From the NCBI GenBank assembly GCA_028285595.1, contig JANQOW010000019.1, forward strand, positions 1-35,516: a stretch of 35,516 bases of DNA. Reading direction: 5' to 3'. Under the pieces are notes generated by a model. It was not told where the DNA came from. It was given only the letters and a program-made list of their open reading frames with translations, and searched no databases. Below, in pieces: positions 10,477-21,759 of this stretch (position 1 is the first letter of the stretch; each line of letters starts with the position of its first letter). Origin of the DNA: Hyphomicrobiales bacterium (GTDB taxonomy: Bacteria; Pseudomonadota; Alphaproteobacteria; Rhizobiales; CAJQND01). The position numbers and the translations under genes are program-made.

Positions 10477-11442
10477 ATGGTCCGCGAATTTCAGCCCGTT
10501 TCCGGCATGGAAACACCGCGTTTTGCCGGGATCGCAACCTTTATGCGCCTGCCGCACGTTAAGCCTGAAGAGGCTGACGACGTGGACATTGGCATCATCG
10601 GAGTGCCCTGGGACGGCGGCACCACGAACCGGCCCGGTCCGCGCCACGGTCCGCGCCAGATCCGCGATATGTCGGCCATGACCCGGCACAAGCACCATGT
10701 CTTCAGGTTCTCTCCGTTCGACACCTGCAACGTGGCCGACCTCGGCGATACCCCGTCTAACCCGGTTGATGTGGAAGACGGATTGGGGCGCATTGAAGCC
10801 TTCTACAAGGACGTTGTGGGCCGGGGCATCACGCCCCTCTCTGCCGGCGGCGATCACTTGGTGTCCCTGCCGATCTTAAGAGCGGTGGGCCAGGAGGCGC
10901 CGGTGGGCATGATCCATTTTGATGCCCACACCGATCTCTACGACGGCTACTTTGACGGCTTCAAGTTCACCCACGGCACTCCGTTCCGCCGCGCCATTGA
11001 GGAAGGTGTTCTGGATCCGAAAAAGACCATCCAAATTGGCCTGCGCGGGTCTGCCTACGACTTCACCGACCGCGAGTATGGCGAGAAGATGGGCGTGCGC
11101 CTCATGGATATGGAAGAAGCCGCAGCGCTTGGACCCGAAGCGGTGATGGAAGAGGCGAGGGCGCTGGTGGGCGATGACCCGATCTATGTGAGCTTCGACA
11201 TTGACTGCATCGATCCGGCGTTTGCGCCGGGCACCGGCACACCCGAGGTGGGCGGCTTCACCACCCGCGAGGCCCAGGCACTGCTCCGCGGCTTGCGCGG
11301 GCTCAACATCATGGGCGCCGATGTCGTGGAGGTTTCTCCGCCGTTTGATCCGTCCGGCTACACCGCGCTGGCCGGTGCCACCATGATGTTTGAGTTGTTG
11401 TGCGTCATGTCCGAAGCGGTCGCCCGGCGCAAGGGCGCTTAA
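10477..11442 (+). CDS. speB: Agmatinase-family ureohydrolase
   Basis: 321 aa. Manganese-dependent hydrolase of a guanidino compound, releasing urea. All metal ligands of the arginase/agmatinase fold are present: GGDH (H127), DAHTD (D149, H151, D153) and FDIDCID (D241, D243) followed by FAPGTGTPEVGG. The N-terminus (FAGIATFMRLPHV, IIGVPWDGGTTNRPGPRHGPRQIR) is that of the agmatinase branch. Closely related enzymes act on guanidinobutyrate or guanidinopropionate, so the substrate is not fixed by sequence alone and speB is only the family name. GGAGG (10465-10469) lies 7 nt before ATG 10477. The HAD phosphatase gene begins 16 nt after it and is probably co-transcribed. Confidence 0.9.
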   Translation: MVREFQPVSGMETPRFAGIATFMRLPHVKPEEADDVDIGIIGVPWDGGTTNRPGPRHGPRQIRDMSAMTRHKHHVFRFSPFDTCNVADLGDTPSNPVDVEDGLGRIEAFYKDVVGRGITPLSAGGDHLVSLPILRAVGQEAPVGMIHFDAHTDLYDGYFDGFKFTHGTPFRRAIEEGVLDPKKTIQIGLRGSAYDFTDREYGEKMGVRLMDMEEAAALGPEAVMEEARALVGDDPIYVSFDIDCIDPAFAPGTGTPEVGGFTTREAQALLRGLRGLNIMGADVVEVSPPFDPSGYTALAGATMMFELLCVMSEAVARRKGA

Positions 11443-11458
11443 GGCTTAAGCTCCTGCC

Positions 11459-12118
11459 ATGGCCATAGACCACGTGATCTTCGATTGCGACGGCGTGCTT
11501 ATCGACAGCGAATGGTTGGCCTGCACTGCGGAAGCTCAGGTCTTCTCAGAGCTTGGCGTGGAGATGTCTCCGGAATATGTGCGCGACACCTATGTGGGTA
11601 TGGCCAATGAGGACATGTTCGCCAAGTTTGAGGCCGATTTCGGCATGGCTTTGCCCGCAGACTTTGAAGCGCGCCATTTCGCCAAGACCATGGCCCTGTT
11701 TGAGGGCGAGTTGCAGGCGATTGAGGGGGTGGACCAGGTGTTGAACACCCTCGGCGGGATCAAGAGCGTGGCCTCCAACAGCGGTACGGAGCGTTTGCGC
11801 TCAACCTTGGAGATGACAGCGCTGACGGCCCATTTCAATGGCCACATTTACAGCTCCGATATGGTGTCCCGGCCCAAACCGGCGACCGATCTGTTCCAAC
11901 ATGTGCTGGAGCAAACCGGCGCATCGGCGGCCCAGACGGTTGTGATAGAGGATGGATCATCGGGGACCTTGGCCGCCCGCGCTTTGGGCATCCCGGTTCT
12001 GGGCTTTGTGGGCGGCACCCATTGCACGGCGCGCACGGGCGAGAAGCTCATGAGCGCCGGGGCGATCCGGCTGTTTGATGATATGCGTCAATTGCCTGAG
12101 TTGCTTGAACTTTTGTGA
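11459..12118 (+). CDS. HAD-superfamily phosphatase (beta-PGM-like subfamily)
   Basis: 219 aa. Motif I is FDCDGVLIDSE with nucleophile D9 and acid/base D11. The helical cap follows. Motif II is SNSG, motif III is the lysine of RPKP (K140), and motif IV is IEDGSSG (E164, D165). This is a complete active site of the group containing beta-phosphoglucomutase, phosphoglycolate phosphatase and small sugar-phosphate phosphatases. The substrate cannot be assigned. It starts 16 nt after the ureohydrolase, suggesting an operon. A palindromic repeat block begins just after the stop. Confidence 0.85.
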   Translation: MAIDHVIFDCDGVLIDSEWLACTAEAQVFSELGVEMSPEYVRDTYVGMANEDMFAKFEADFGMALPADFEARHFAKTMALFEGELQAIEGVDQVLNTLGGIKSVASNSGTERLRSTLEMTALTAHFNGHIYSSDMVSRPKPATDLFQHVLEQTGASAAQTVVIEDGSSGTLAARALGIPVLGFVGGTHCTARTGEKLMSAGAIRLFDDMRQLPELLELL

Positions 12119-12196
12119 AGATGCTCCGGTTGCCGGGCCCCCTAATCTCCTCCGTCATTCCTGCGCTATACCATCGTCATCCCCGCCATATACCTC
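12119..12196. repeat. Broken arms of the 81-bp palindromic repeat
   Basis: Short pieces beginning CGTCATTCC (near 12153) and CGTCATCCCCGCC (near 12175) match the left end of the 81-bp repeat and then diverge. They look like decayed or truncated copies in front of the full units. Confidence 0.6.
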
Positions 12197-12277
12197 CGTC
12201 ATCCCCGCGAACGCGGGGATCCCGAGCGGCAATCTCTGAGCGTATGGCCCTGGGTCCCCGCGTTCGCGGGGATGACG
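12197..12277. repeat. 81-bp palindromic repeat, unit A (symmetric variant)
   Basis: Same 81-bp length as the other copies, but both ends carry the CCCCGCG-AA-CGCGGGG-type hairpin (right end inverted). It therefore looks like two left ends facing each other around a divergent 39-nt centre. The outer stem is CGTCATC/GATGACG. Confidence 0.85.
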
Positions 12278-12307
12278 GGAGGGGGATGCGGGGATGACTG
12301 TTGTCTC

Positions 12308-12388
12308 CGTCATCCCGGAATTTTGCGCGAGCAAAATATCCGGGACCCAGAGCGAAGTGCTCCTGGGTCCGCTTTCGCGAGGATGACG
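12308..12388. repeat. 81-bp palindromic repeat, unit B (inverted copy)
   Basis: Reverse orientation relative to the 27.7-kb and 35-kb copies. The hairpin with TTTTGC/GCAAAA comes first, then GGACCCAG...CTGGGTCC, then a degraded TCCGCTTTCGCGAGG arm. The outer CGTCATC/GATGACG stem is intact. Confidence 0.85.
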
Positions 12389-12500
12389 AGAGGAGAGCGC
12401 GGGGGAGACGACCGCTGGCATTTGAGCGCAGCCAGTTACGACATATCAACCTATAGCGCATAGGCTTTCAGGCCAAGGACCCGTTTGTGAGTAATGCGTT

Positions 12501-13490
12501 ATGGATTTTTGGGTTTGGTTTCAAACGTTTATGCTGTCGTTCAGCGATCTGCGGATTGCACCGATTTACGTGGTGAGCACGGTTGCGATCGCGGCGCTGA
12601 TCTATCTCTCCACCAAGCGTTCTGATCAAAGCGGCTCGTTTCTGGGCTGGCTGTTCCCGAAATCCGTCTACTTCCATCCCTCTCACTACACAGACATCAA
12701 GCTGTTCATCTTCAACCAGGCAGCAAAGACCCTAGGCCTGTTCGGTGCCCTGGGTCTACAGACCGCCATGGCGGTTGCCGTCCTCACCGGGCTCAACAAG
12801 CTGACGGGCAACGAGGTGGTGAGCGGTGCCTGGACGTTTGAGCAGATGGCCCTGGTGACCCTCGTGATGATGCTGGCCAACGATTTCTGCGTGTACTGGA
12901 TCCACCGGATCCATCATGAATCGCCCGTTCTGTGGCCGTTTCATGCGGTCCATCACAGTGCCGAAGTGATGACCCCCATCACGGTCTACCGTAAACATCC
13001 GATCTACGATGTGATCGGTTCGTTCTTTAAGGCGTTTGTGAGGGGGGCCGTGTTGGGCCTTGTGGTCTTCTGCCTCACCGACACCTACTCCACCGTGGAG
13101 ATCGCGGGGATCAGTGCGGCCTACTTCCTCTTCAACATCCTGGGCGCCAACCTGCGCCACTCCCACATCTGGCTGGGGTACGGCAAGGTGTTGAGCCACA
13201 TTTTCATCTCTCCGGCTCAACACCAGATCCACCACAGCGTGGCGGTGAAGCATCACAACAAGAACTATGGCGAGGTGCTCGCGATTTGGGATTGGATGTT
13301 CGGCACGCTTTATGTGCCCGAGACCCGCGAGCAGCTCACCTATGGCATTGGAGATGAAAACGGTGTGCCCACCGAGCAGCCTCATAAATCCCTGACCGAG
13401 GCGCTTGTGGTGCCCTTTGAAGATTGCTGGAGGGCCGTCAAGGCGCGCCAGGAAGCCGCGGCACAGGCGCCCAAGCCAACCGAATCATGA
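12501..13490 (+). CDS. Sterol desaturase/fatty acid hydroxylase family membrane protein
   Basis: 329 aa with several hydrophobic segments. It carries the three histidine boxes of the integral-membrane di-iron hydroxylase superfamily: HRIHH (135-139), HAVHH (148-152) and HQIHH (241-245). The last is followed by the family's ILAIWDWMFGTLYVP-like segment (here LAIWDWMFGTLYVPE). Such enzymes hydroxylate or desaturate lipids or carotenoids using O2. The substrate is unknown. The stop codon overlaps the start of the acyltransferase gene as ATGA, so the two are probably translated together and may modify the same lipid or glycan. ATG 12501 has no clear Shine-Dalgarno. Confidence 0.85.
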   Translation: MDFWVWFQTFMLSFSDLRIAPIYVVSTVAIAALIYLSTKRSDQSGSFLGWLFPKSVYFHPSHYTDIKLFIFNQAAKTLGLFGALGLQTAMAVAVLTGLNKLTGNEVVSGAWTFEQMALVTLVMMLANDFCVYWIHRIHHESPVLWPFHAVHHSAEVMTPITVYRKHPIYDVIGSFFKAFVRGAVLGLVVFCLTDTYSTVEIAGISAAYFLFNILGANLRHSHIWLGYGKVLSHIFISPAQHQIHHSVAVKHHNKNYGEVLAIWDWMFGTLYVPETREQLTYGIGDENGVPTEQPHKSLTEALVVPFEDCWRAVKARQEAAAQAPKPTES

Positions 13491-14605
13491 CCCGTCCGTT
13501 TTCGCTCTATCTCGATCTCTTAAGAGTTGTGGCCGCCTTCACGGTGCTGCTGTCTCACTTTGCCTACGAACGCTTCACGGATGGCTCCTACCTTTTCATC
13601 CGCGAGCTCAATCTGGGCAGTGATGCGGTGGTGCTGTTCTTTGTGCTTTCAGGCCTGGTGATCGCCTATGCCGCAGACGAGAAGGATCAAGGCCCAGGGC
13701 GCTTCTTCTTCAACCGGGCCACGCGCATGTACTCCGTCGCCATACCGGCGCTCCTGATCGGCTTTGTGCTGGATCGCAGCGGCGCGCTTTTGAACCCGGA
13801 GGCCTATGCAGGCTGGTGGTACAATCCGCTCACCCTTGGTGAAAACCTCTTCTATGGCCTTACGTTTGCCAGCGAGTGGGGCGTTGTCTGGGGCGTACGC
13901 CTGGGGTCAAACGGGCCTTACTGGTCCTTGAGCTACGAAGTGGCCTACTACCTGATTTTCGGCGCGGCCATATTCCTGGACGGGGTGAAACGGGTTCTGG
14001 CCCTCACGGTGCTCTGTGCGCTTGTGGGCCTGAACGTGCTGCTGCTCATGCCCATCTGGCTGATGGGTGTGTGGCTGTGGAACCTGATCAAGGCCGGTGA
14101 GGTGCAGTTTAGCCCGAACGCGGCCTGGGCCCTCACGATCGGCCCGCTGGTGGTTTATGGCCTGTGTCTGACTCTTGGGCTGCCGCTGGCGTTGCTGTCG
14201 GGCATGGGGGTCATCACGGGGCTTGACGTGGACACCTATCGCGGTGTGACGCGGTTCTCCGATGAATTCATCTGGAACACCCTTGTGGGTATGCTGGTCA
14301 CCGTCCACCTTCTGGGCGTATGGGCGCTCGCCAAATCCTGGCAGCTCTCAGGCGGGGGTGTTCAGCGGGCCATCCGGTGGCTCGCCGGGGCCAGCTTCTC
14401 GCTCTATCTGGTGCACTATCCGGTGCTGCAGTTTGCAGATGCCGCCTTGCCGCTGGGGCCGAGCGGGCCGCTGCGCGATGCTGCGCTTCTTGTGGTGGTG
14501 ATTGTCTCTTGTCTGCTGTTTGCCAGATGGTTTGAGCGGCCCTTGCCCGAGTTCCGCAGCGCGGTCAAAGGGCTCTATGCCCGTTTCGCCCCGCAGGCGG
14601 CCTAA
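13487..14605 (+). CDS. Acyltransferase family 3 (OafA/YrhL-like) membrane protein
   Basis: 372 aa. The N-terminus has the family pattern FSLYLDLLRVVAAFTVLLSHF, including the conserved LDLLR and the active-site histidine. FFVLSGLVIAYAADE, FFFNRATRMY and a run of about ten hydrophobic segments follow, closing with GASFSLYLVHYPVLQF. These enzymes transfer acyl groups to sugars or lipids at the membrane. I placed the start at ATG 13487, which overlaps the upstream TGA by 4 nt (ATGA); a longer in-frame start at 13424 would lie inside the previous gene. Its stop overlaps the opposing methyltransferase stop (CTAA at 14602-14605), so the genes converge with no gap. Confidence 0.88.
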   Translation: MTRPFSLYLDLLRVVAAFTVLLSHFAYERFTDGSYLFIRELNLGSDAVVLFFVLSGLVIAYAADEKDQGPGRFFFNRATRMYSVAIPALLIGFVLDRSGALLNPEAYAGWWYNPLTLGENLFYGLTFASEWGVVWGVRLGSNGPYWSLSYEVAYYLIFGAAIFLDGVKRVLALTVLCALVGLNVLLLMPIWLMGVWLWNLIKAGEVQFSPNAAWALTIGPLVVYGLCLTLGLPLALLSGMGVITGLDVDTYRGVTRFSDEFIWNTLVGMLVTVHLLGVWALAKSWQLSGGGVQRAIRWLAGASFSLYLVHYPVLQFADAALPLGPSGPLRDAALLVVVIVSCLLFARWFERPLPEFRSAVKGLYARFAPQAA

Positions 14606-15231
14606 CCGAAGCGGAAGATCAGCGACAGATTGTTGGCCGGCATCTCAACCGGCTCGTCCAGAGTGAACCCGTGGGCGCTTCCAAGAGCCTGGACCGCCTC
14701 AAGATCGCGAATGCCCCACCTGATGTCCTGCGCGCGCAACGACACATCGAACCGGGCATTGCTCTCAGCGGTGTGCTTTCCACCGCGCCGATAGGGGCCG
14801 TAGAGATAGAGGATCCCGCCCGTGCCGAGCCGCCGCCGCGCCCCTGAGAACAGGCCTTCGGTGACAATCCACGGGGCAATGTGGACCATGTTGATGCAGA
14901 CAACGGCCTTGGCGTTCTCCGGCAGTGGGGGCATGGATTGACCGCCCATCCAGCCGGCAGAGGTCACATCAAGCGGCAGCGGGGCCTGCAGATTGCCGTT
15001 GCCCTTCTCGCCGCGCCATTCTTCGATGCTGGCCAGATTGTCAAAATCGATATCGGTTGGCCACCAGGTGAGCGCGGGCAGGGCAGCGGAAAAGGCCGCT
15101 GCGTGCTGGCCCGTGCCGGACGCCACTTCGATGACATCGCCCTCAATATCACCCAGAACCCGCACGAGTTGCTCCAAGATGGGGCTCTCGTTGCGGTAGG
15201 CGGAGGCGGATTCTCGCTTTGCGGTGGTCAA
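14602..15231 (-). CDS. DUF938 SAM-dependent methyltransferase-like protein
   Basis: 209 aa. The family signature near the N-terminus (SAYRNESPILEQLVRVL) is followed by a SAM-binding motif I (VIEVASGTGQHAAAF), the WWPTDID strand, and VVCINMVHIAPW and YLYGPYRRGG motifs. These are typical of DUF938 proteins. Their substrate is not known. The start is TTG at 15231 with GGAG 7 nt upstream. It lies 30 nt downstream of atpC on the same strand and is likely read through from the ATP synthase operon. It converges with the acyltransferase gene with overlapping stops. Confidence 0.85.
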   Translation of the reverse strand: MTTAKRESASAYRNESPILEQLVRVLGDIEGDVIEVASGTGQHAAAFSAALPALTWWPTDIDFDNLASIEEWRGEKGNGNLQAPLPLDVTSAGWMGGQSMPPLPENAKAVVCINMVHIAPWIVTEGLFSGARRRLGTGGILYLYGPYRRGGKHTAESNARFDVSLRAQDIRWGIRDLEAVQALGSAHGFTLDEPVEMPANNLSLIFRFG

Positions 15232-15261
15232 AAGGGATCTCCGCAGCGCCGTCCCCCCGGC

Positions 15262-15657
15262 CTAGAGCGCCATCTCCAGCTGTTTCAGGTGATCAAGCGT
15301 TTCCTGCGCCAGGCGCTTCTTCTCTTCGTCCTGAGCATCGTCCACATCTTCCTGCGCATCCTGGATGTGCTGGGCGAGGCGGTCTCTGTCCAGATCGGCC
15401 ATGGGAATGGCCTCTTCGGCGAGAATGGTGAGGCCGGCCGGGTTCACTTCGGCAAACCCGCCGCGCACGAAAATGCGTTCCTCACCGCTGTCCTTTTGGA
15501 CGTCGACGACGCCCGGACGCATGGTGGAGAGCACCGGGGCATGTTGGGCGAATACGGTGAAATCACCCTCCGTGCCCGGAACCGTGACCGAAGCCACCTC
15601 TTCGGAGAGCAGAAGCTTCTCCGGAGAGACCAGTTCGAAGTTAAGGGTATCGGCCAT
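15262..15657 (-). CDS. atpC: ATP synthase F1 epsilon subunit
   Basis: 131 aa. The N-terminal beta-sandwich is clear (MADTLNFELVSPEKLLLSEEVASVTVPGTEGDFTVFAQHAPVLSTMRPGVV). A short two-helix C-terminus, EDVDDAQDEEKKRLAQETLDHL, follows. It couples rotation and inhibits ATP hydrolysis as part of the central stalk. Start ATG is 11 nt after the atpD stop. It is the last F1 gene of the operon. Confidence 0.97.
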   Translation of the reverse strand: MADTLNFELVSPEKLLLSEEVASVTVPGTEGDFTVFAQHAPVLSTMRPGVVDVQKDSGEERIFVRGGFAEVNPAGLTILAEEAIPMADLDRDRLAQHIQDAQEDVDDAQDEEKKRLAQETLDHLKQLEMAL

Positions 15658-15668
15658 CAGGCTGTCCC

Positions 15669-18079
<2,411 letters not shown>

Positions 18080-18120
18080 CTAGAGCGCGTCCCTTATTCT
18101 TGTCCTTCAAACGCAAGCTC

Positions 18121-19649
<1,529 letters not shown>

Positions 19650-19650
<1 letters not shown>

Positions 19651-20210
19651 CAGCCGACCTCTTTCATACGTGTTTTAAGAGAGTTGAGTTTAGTGCGGAG
19701 CGAACTGTCGACCATCCGGCTGCCGACCTTGACGATCAGACCGCCGAGAATGTCTGGATCGACCTTCTCTTCCATTTGAACATCGCGGCCCACTTGTTCT
19801 TTGAGGGCTGCTTTGAGCTTTTTCACCTGAGCGGCGCTCAGTTTTTCTGCCGAGGTGACCTCGGCCGCCACTTCGCCTTTGGCATGCGCAACGAGCTTGG
19901 CATAGGCGGTGATCATGTCGCGCAGGGCGAACAGGCGGCGATTCTTGGAGACCAGGCCAACGAAATTGACCACAAGGCCTGAGATGCCGGCTTTGTCCAG
20001 CACCGCGCTCAGCGCCTGCCATTGCTCATCGGAGCTGAAGACGGGCGAGCGCACCAGGCGCGTTAAATCCGGGGAGGTGTCGAGCATCTGGCCGATGCTG
20101 GCAAGGTCGGTGCCGGTCTGATCGACCGAGCCGGCCTCGCTGGCGAGCTCAAAAAGGGCCGTTGCATAACGACCAGGCACGCCGGAGATTGAGGGATCTT
20201 GAACAGCCAC
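19650..20210 (-). CDS. atpH: ATP synthase F1 delta subunit
   Basis: 186 aa if started at GTG 20210 ([23 protein letters not shown]), which is the normal beginning of alphaproteobacterial delta subunits. The frame is open further upstream to 20294, but those residues are basic and unlike the family. The C-terminal [19 protein letters not shown] and [28 protein letters not shown] blocks are standard. It joins F1 to the peripheral stalk and heads the five-gene F1 operon. The Fo genes (atpB/E/F/I) are elsewhere, as is usual in alphaproteobacteria. Confidence 0.95.
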
Positions 20211-20628
20211 GATAGGTCTATCTCTTAACTTTTCAGAATAAGGGCGCCTGGTCCTGGTGGTTTGACCATTGTTCTGCTCCGGGCGCGCCGCCAACCTTAT
20301 TGTTTAACGTCTTGATTTTGTTACTTTTATTTTCTGGAATGAGATGCCGGACTCGGCGTCCCCACAAACCGGGGGTCCCTCTAGCATGGGCGGCGGTGAG
20401 ACGCAACCGCGCGCTGGTCTAAGAATCCCTGCGGCATGGCCGCACACACTGGGGGAATGGTCAGGTCCCGGTCAACGCCTGGGTGCTGCGGGCGCGAACG
20501 GTCTGCAGAGGCGGTGACCACGGTGGCCTCTCCGTATGGCAAATCCGCATGTCCGCCCGCAAGTGGCATCTTTTTTGTTCATTTTCATAAGGTTATCGGA
20601 AATTGGGTTCGTTTCGCAGATTCAAACT
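20211..20628. other. Intergenic leader upstream of the atp operon, no clear gene
   Basis: The part next to atpH should contain the atp operon promoter (- strand), but I could not pick convincing -35/-10 boxes. Short ORFs here (for example 20436-20666 +) lack a ribosome site and resemble no family. Base composition drops from GC-rich to AT-rich near 20570. Confidence 0.4.
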
Positions 20629-20650
20629 TTTTCGGTGAGTGTACCGAAAA
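20629..20650. promoter_or_regulatory. Inverted repeat TTTTCGGT-N6-ACCGAAAA, possible operator or terminator
   Basis: Perfect 8-bp arms around GAGTGT lie 27 nt upstream of a good -35 box. This is a plausible operator for the promoter at 20678, or a small bidirectional terminator because the arms end in T or A runs. No factor can be named. Confidence 0.4.
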
Positions 20651-20677
20651 TGGTATAAATAAATAGGATTTTATTGC

Positions 20678-20707
20678 TTGACACGAGAGTTATGTTCACT
20701 ATATGTT
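20678..20707 (+). promoter_or_regulatory. Sigma70-like promoter of a small ORF
   Basis: TTGACA (20678-20683) is a perfect -35 hexamer. TATGTT (20702-20707) sits 18 nt downstream; ATATGT at 17 nt is an alternative. The start codon at 20736 follows about 28 nt later, with GGAG in between. This is the cleanest sigma70-type promoter I found in the window. Confidence 0.5.
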
Positions 20708-20735
20708 CCATATACACACAAGCAGGAGAACCCAG

Positions 20736-20864
20736 ATGGCGCATACGACTAAGGAGCAATTCAATTTTCCCCCATTTTCAACCCGGGTACCACGGTCTGA
20801 CCGGACTGTATTCATGCGGCAATCCTGGTGGGCTGGGCAGCTTACGCAGAGTGATGGAGTGTAA
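20736..20864 (+). CDS. Putative 42-aa protein, no recognised family
   Basis: ATG 20736 has GGAG (20725-20728) exactly 7 nt upstream and a consensus -35 at 20678. The frame encodes 42 residues, beginning MAHTTKEQFNFPPFSTRV, with a Trp pair in SWWAGQL, and ending at TAA 20862. It has no signal peptide, membrane segment or cysteine. I do not recognise it. The expression signals are better than those of most genes here, which is why I list it. It could instead be a leader peptide or the start of an untranslated RNA ahead of the secreted protein at 21099. Confidence 0.35.
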   Translation: MAHTTKEQFNFPPFSTRVPRSDRTVFMRQSWWAGQLTQSDGV

Positions 20865-21098
20865 GAGAGAAATGTTCGATAAGATTTTCCTCGCCAAGAT
20901 GACGATATTGGGGGCGAGTTCACAGCTTTCATGCAGCGAGTATGAGCAATTCCCATGTTTTTAATGGCTCGTATTCTCAATTCAGGGTAATTTTGCTCTG
21001 TAAACACTTCCAGGGGAAATTTGGCTGCTTTGAGGATTGCGTGCTGGGGCACGAGGCACTTCAAGGTCAGCATTCATAATAAAGAGGGGCAACCGCTT

Positions 21099-21758
21099 AT
21101 GACTTTGTTTTCCAGGACTTGGCTTTTCCTAACCATCTGCACTCTTGGTGCAGCATTGGCCTTCTCCGCACCGGCCTCGGCAACGGGCGGCGGCGGTGGC
21201 GGCGGGGGCGGCGGTAATGGAGGCGGTCTGTTTGAACGCGAGGACGCCAGAAAGGCGCCGAGGACCAAGCGAAGATCGCCCACGCGGACGCGAAAGATCA
21301 GACCTCGCCGGACCAAGAAACGGCGCCAGGTCAGGCCGAAACGGCGGGCGGCCGTTGTGGCGGTGCAGCCGGCCGCGAGCATCGAGGAGGCTGCAAACCG
21401 GGCCAATCAGAGCACCGAACGCTGCAAGCGCTTCAACAAGCAGTTTGTCAGCCGCCGCATTTGCATGACGCGGATGATGAAGCAGTTCTCCATCGACCTT
21501 AAGGCCAACGAGAAGAAGCTGCCGGAAAAGGCCCCGGCCAAGGTGGAGACCGTGACGCAAGTGATCGAGAGCATGGACAGGAAGAAGCCCAAGGAAGAAA
21601 CCCTGTCGGCGCTGGAACAGGCGCGCAGCGCCTTTGCGGTCTCCATGGAACTTGCCAAAGAAGAAGATGCCGATGGCGAAAAAGGCTACGTAGAGGCAAT
21701 GCAACAGATCGAAGGTGTGCTTGAGAATGCATATGAGGCTTTGTCCGAGGCAGGCTAA
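21099..21758 (+). CDS. Secreted Gly/Arg-rich protein of unknown function
   Basis: 219 aa from ATG 21099, with GAGGGG (21084-21089) 9 nt upstream. A signal peptide ends APASA before Thr (about residue 28). It is followed by ten glycines, NGGG, and then a very basic segment rich in Arg, Lys and Pro (RTKRRSPTRTRKIRPRRTK and on). The C-terminal half is predicted helical, with two cysteines in ERCKRFNKQFVSRRICMTRM and an acidic end. The basic segment uses many AGA, AGG and CGA codons that neighbours avoid, and the frame shifted by -1 reads as an ordinary acidic sequence. Local frameshifts are therefore possible. The caspase-like gene begins one base after its stop, suggesting a joint operon and a possible role as substrate or partner. 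This is not an established family. Confidence 0.6.
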   Translation: MTLFSRTWLFLTICTLGAALAFSAPASATGGGGGGGGGGNGGGLFEREDARKAPRTKRRSPTRTRKIRPRRTKKRRQVRPKRRAAVVAVQPAASIEEAANRANQSTERCKRFNKQFVSRRICMTRMMKQFSIDLKANEKKLPEKAPAKVETVTQVIESMDRKKPKEETLSALEQARSAFAVSMELAKEEDADGEKGYVEAMQQIEGVLENAYEALSEAG

Positions 21759-21759
21759 C

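Noticed and set aside
13424-13486. Longer N-terminus for the acyltransferase
   Set aside because: It would lie wholly within the preceding gene. The ATGA overlap start gives the standard family N-terminus.
20211-20294. N-terminal extension of atpH
   Set aside because: The extra 28 residues are basic and low-complexity, unlike delta subunits, which start at the QDPSISG segment.
20854-20964. Second small ORF (about 36 aa) overlapping the end of the 42-aa ORF
   Set aside because: No Shine-Dalgarno, no family resemblance, and it overlaps the better supported ORF.
20699-21073. 124-aa minus-strand ORF in the AT-rich segment
   Set aside because: No ribosome site and no recognisable domain. It is antisense to the promoter and to the small ORF, which has much better signals.
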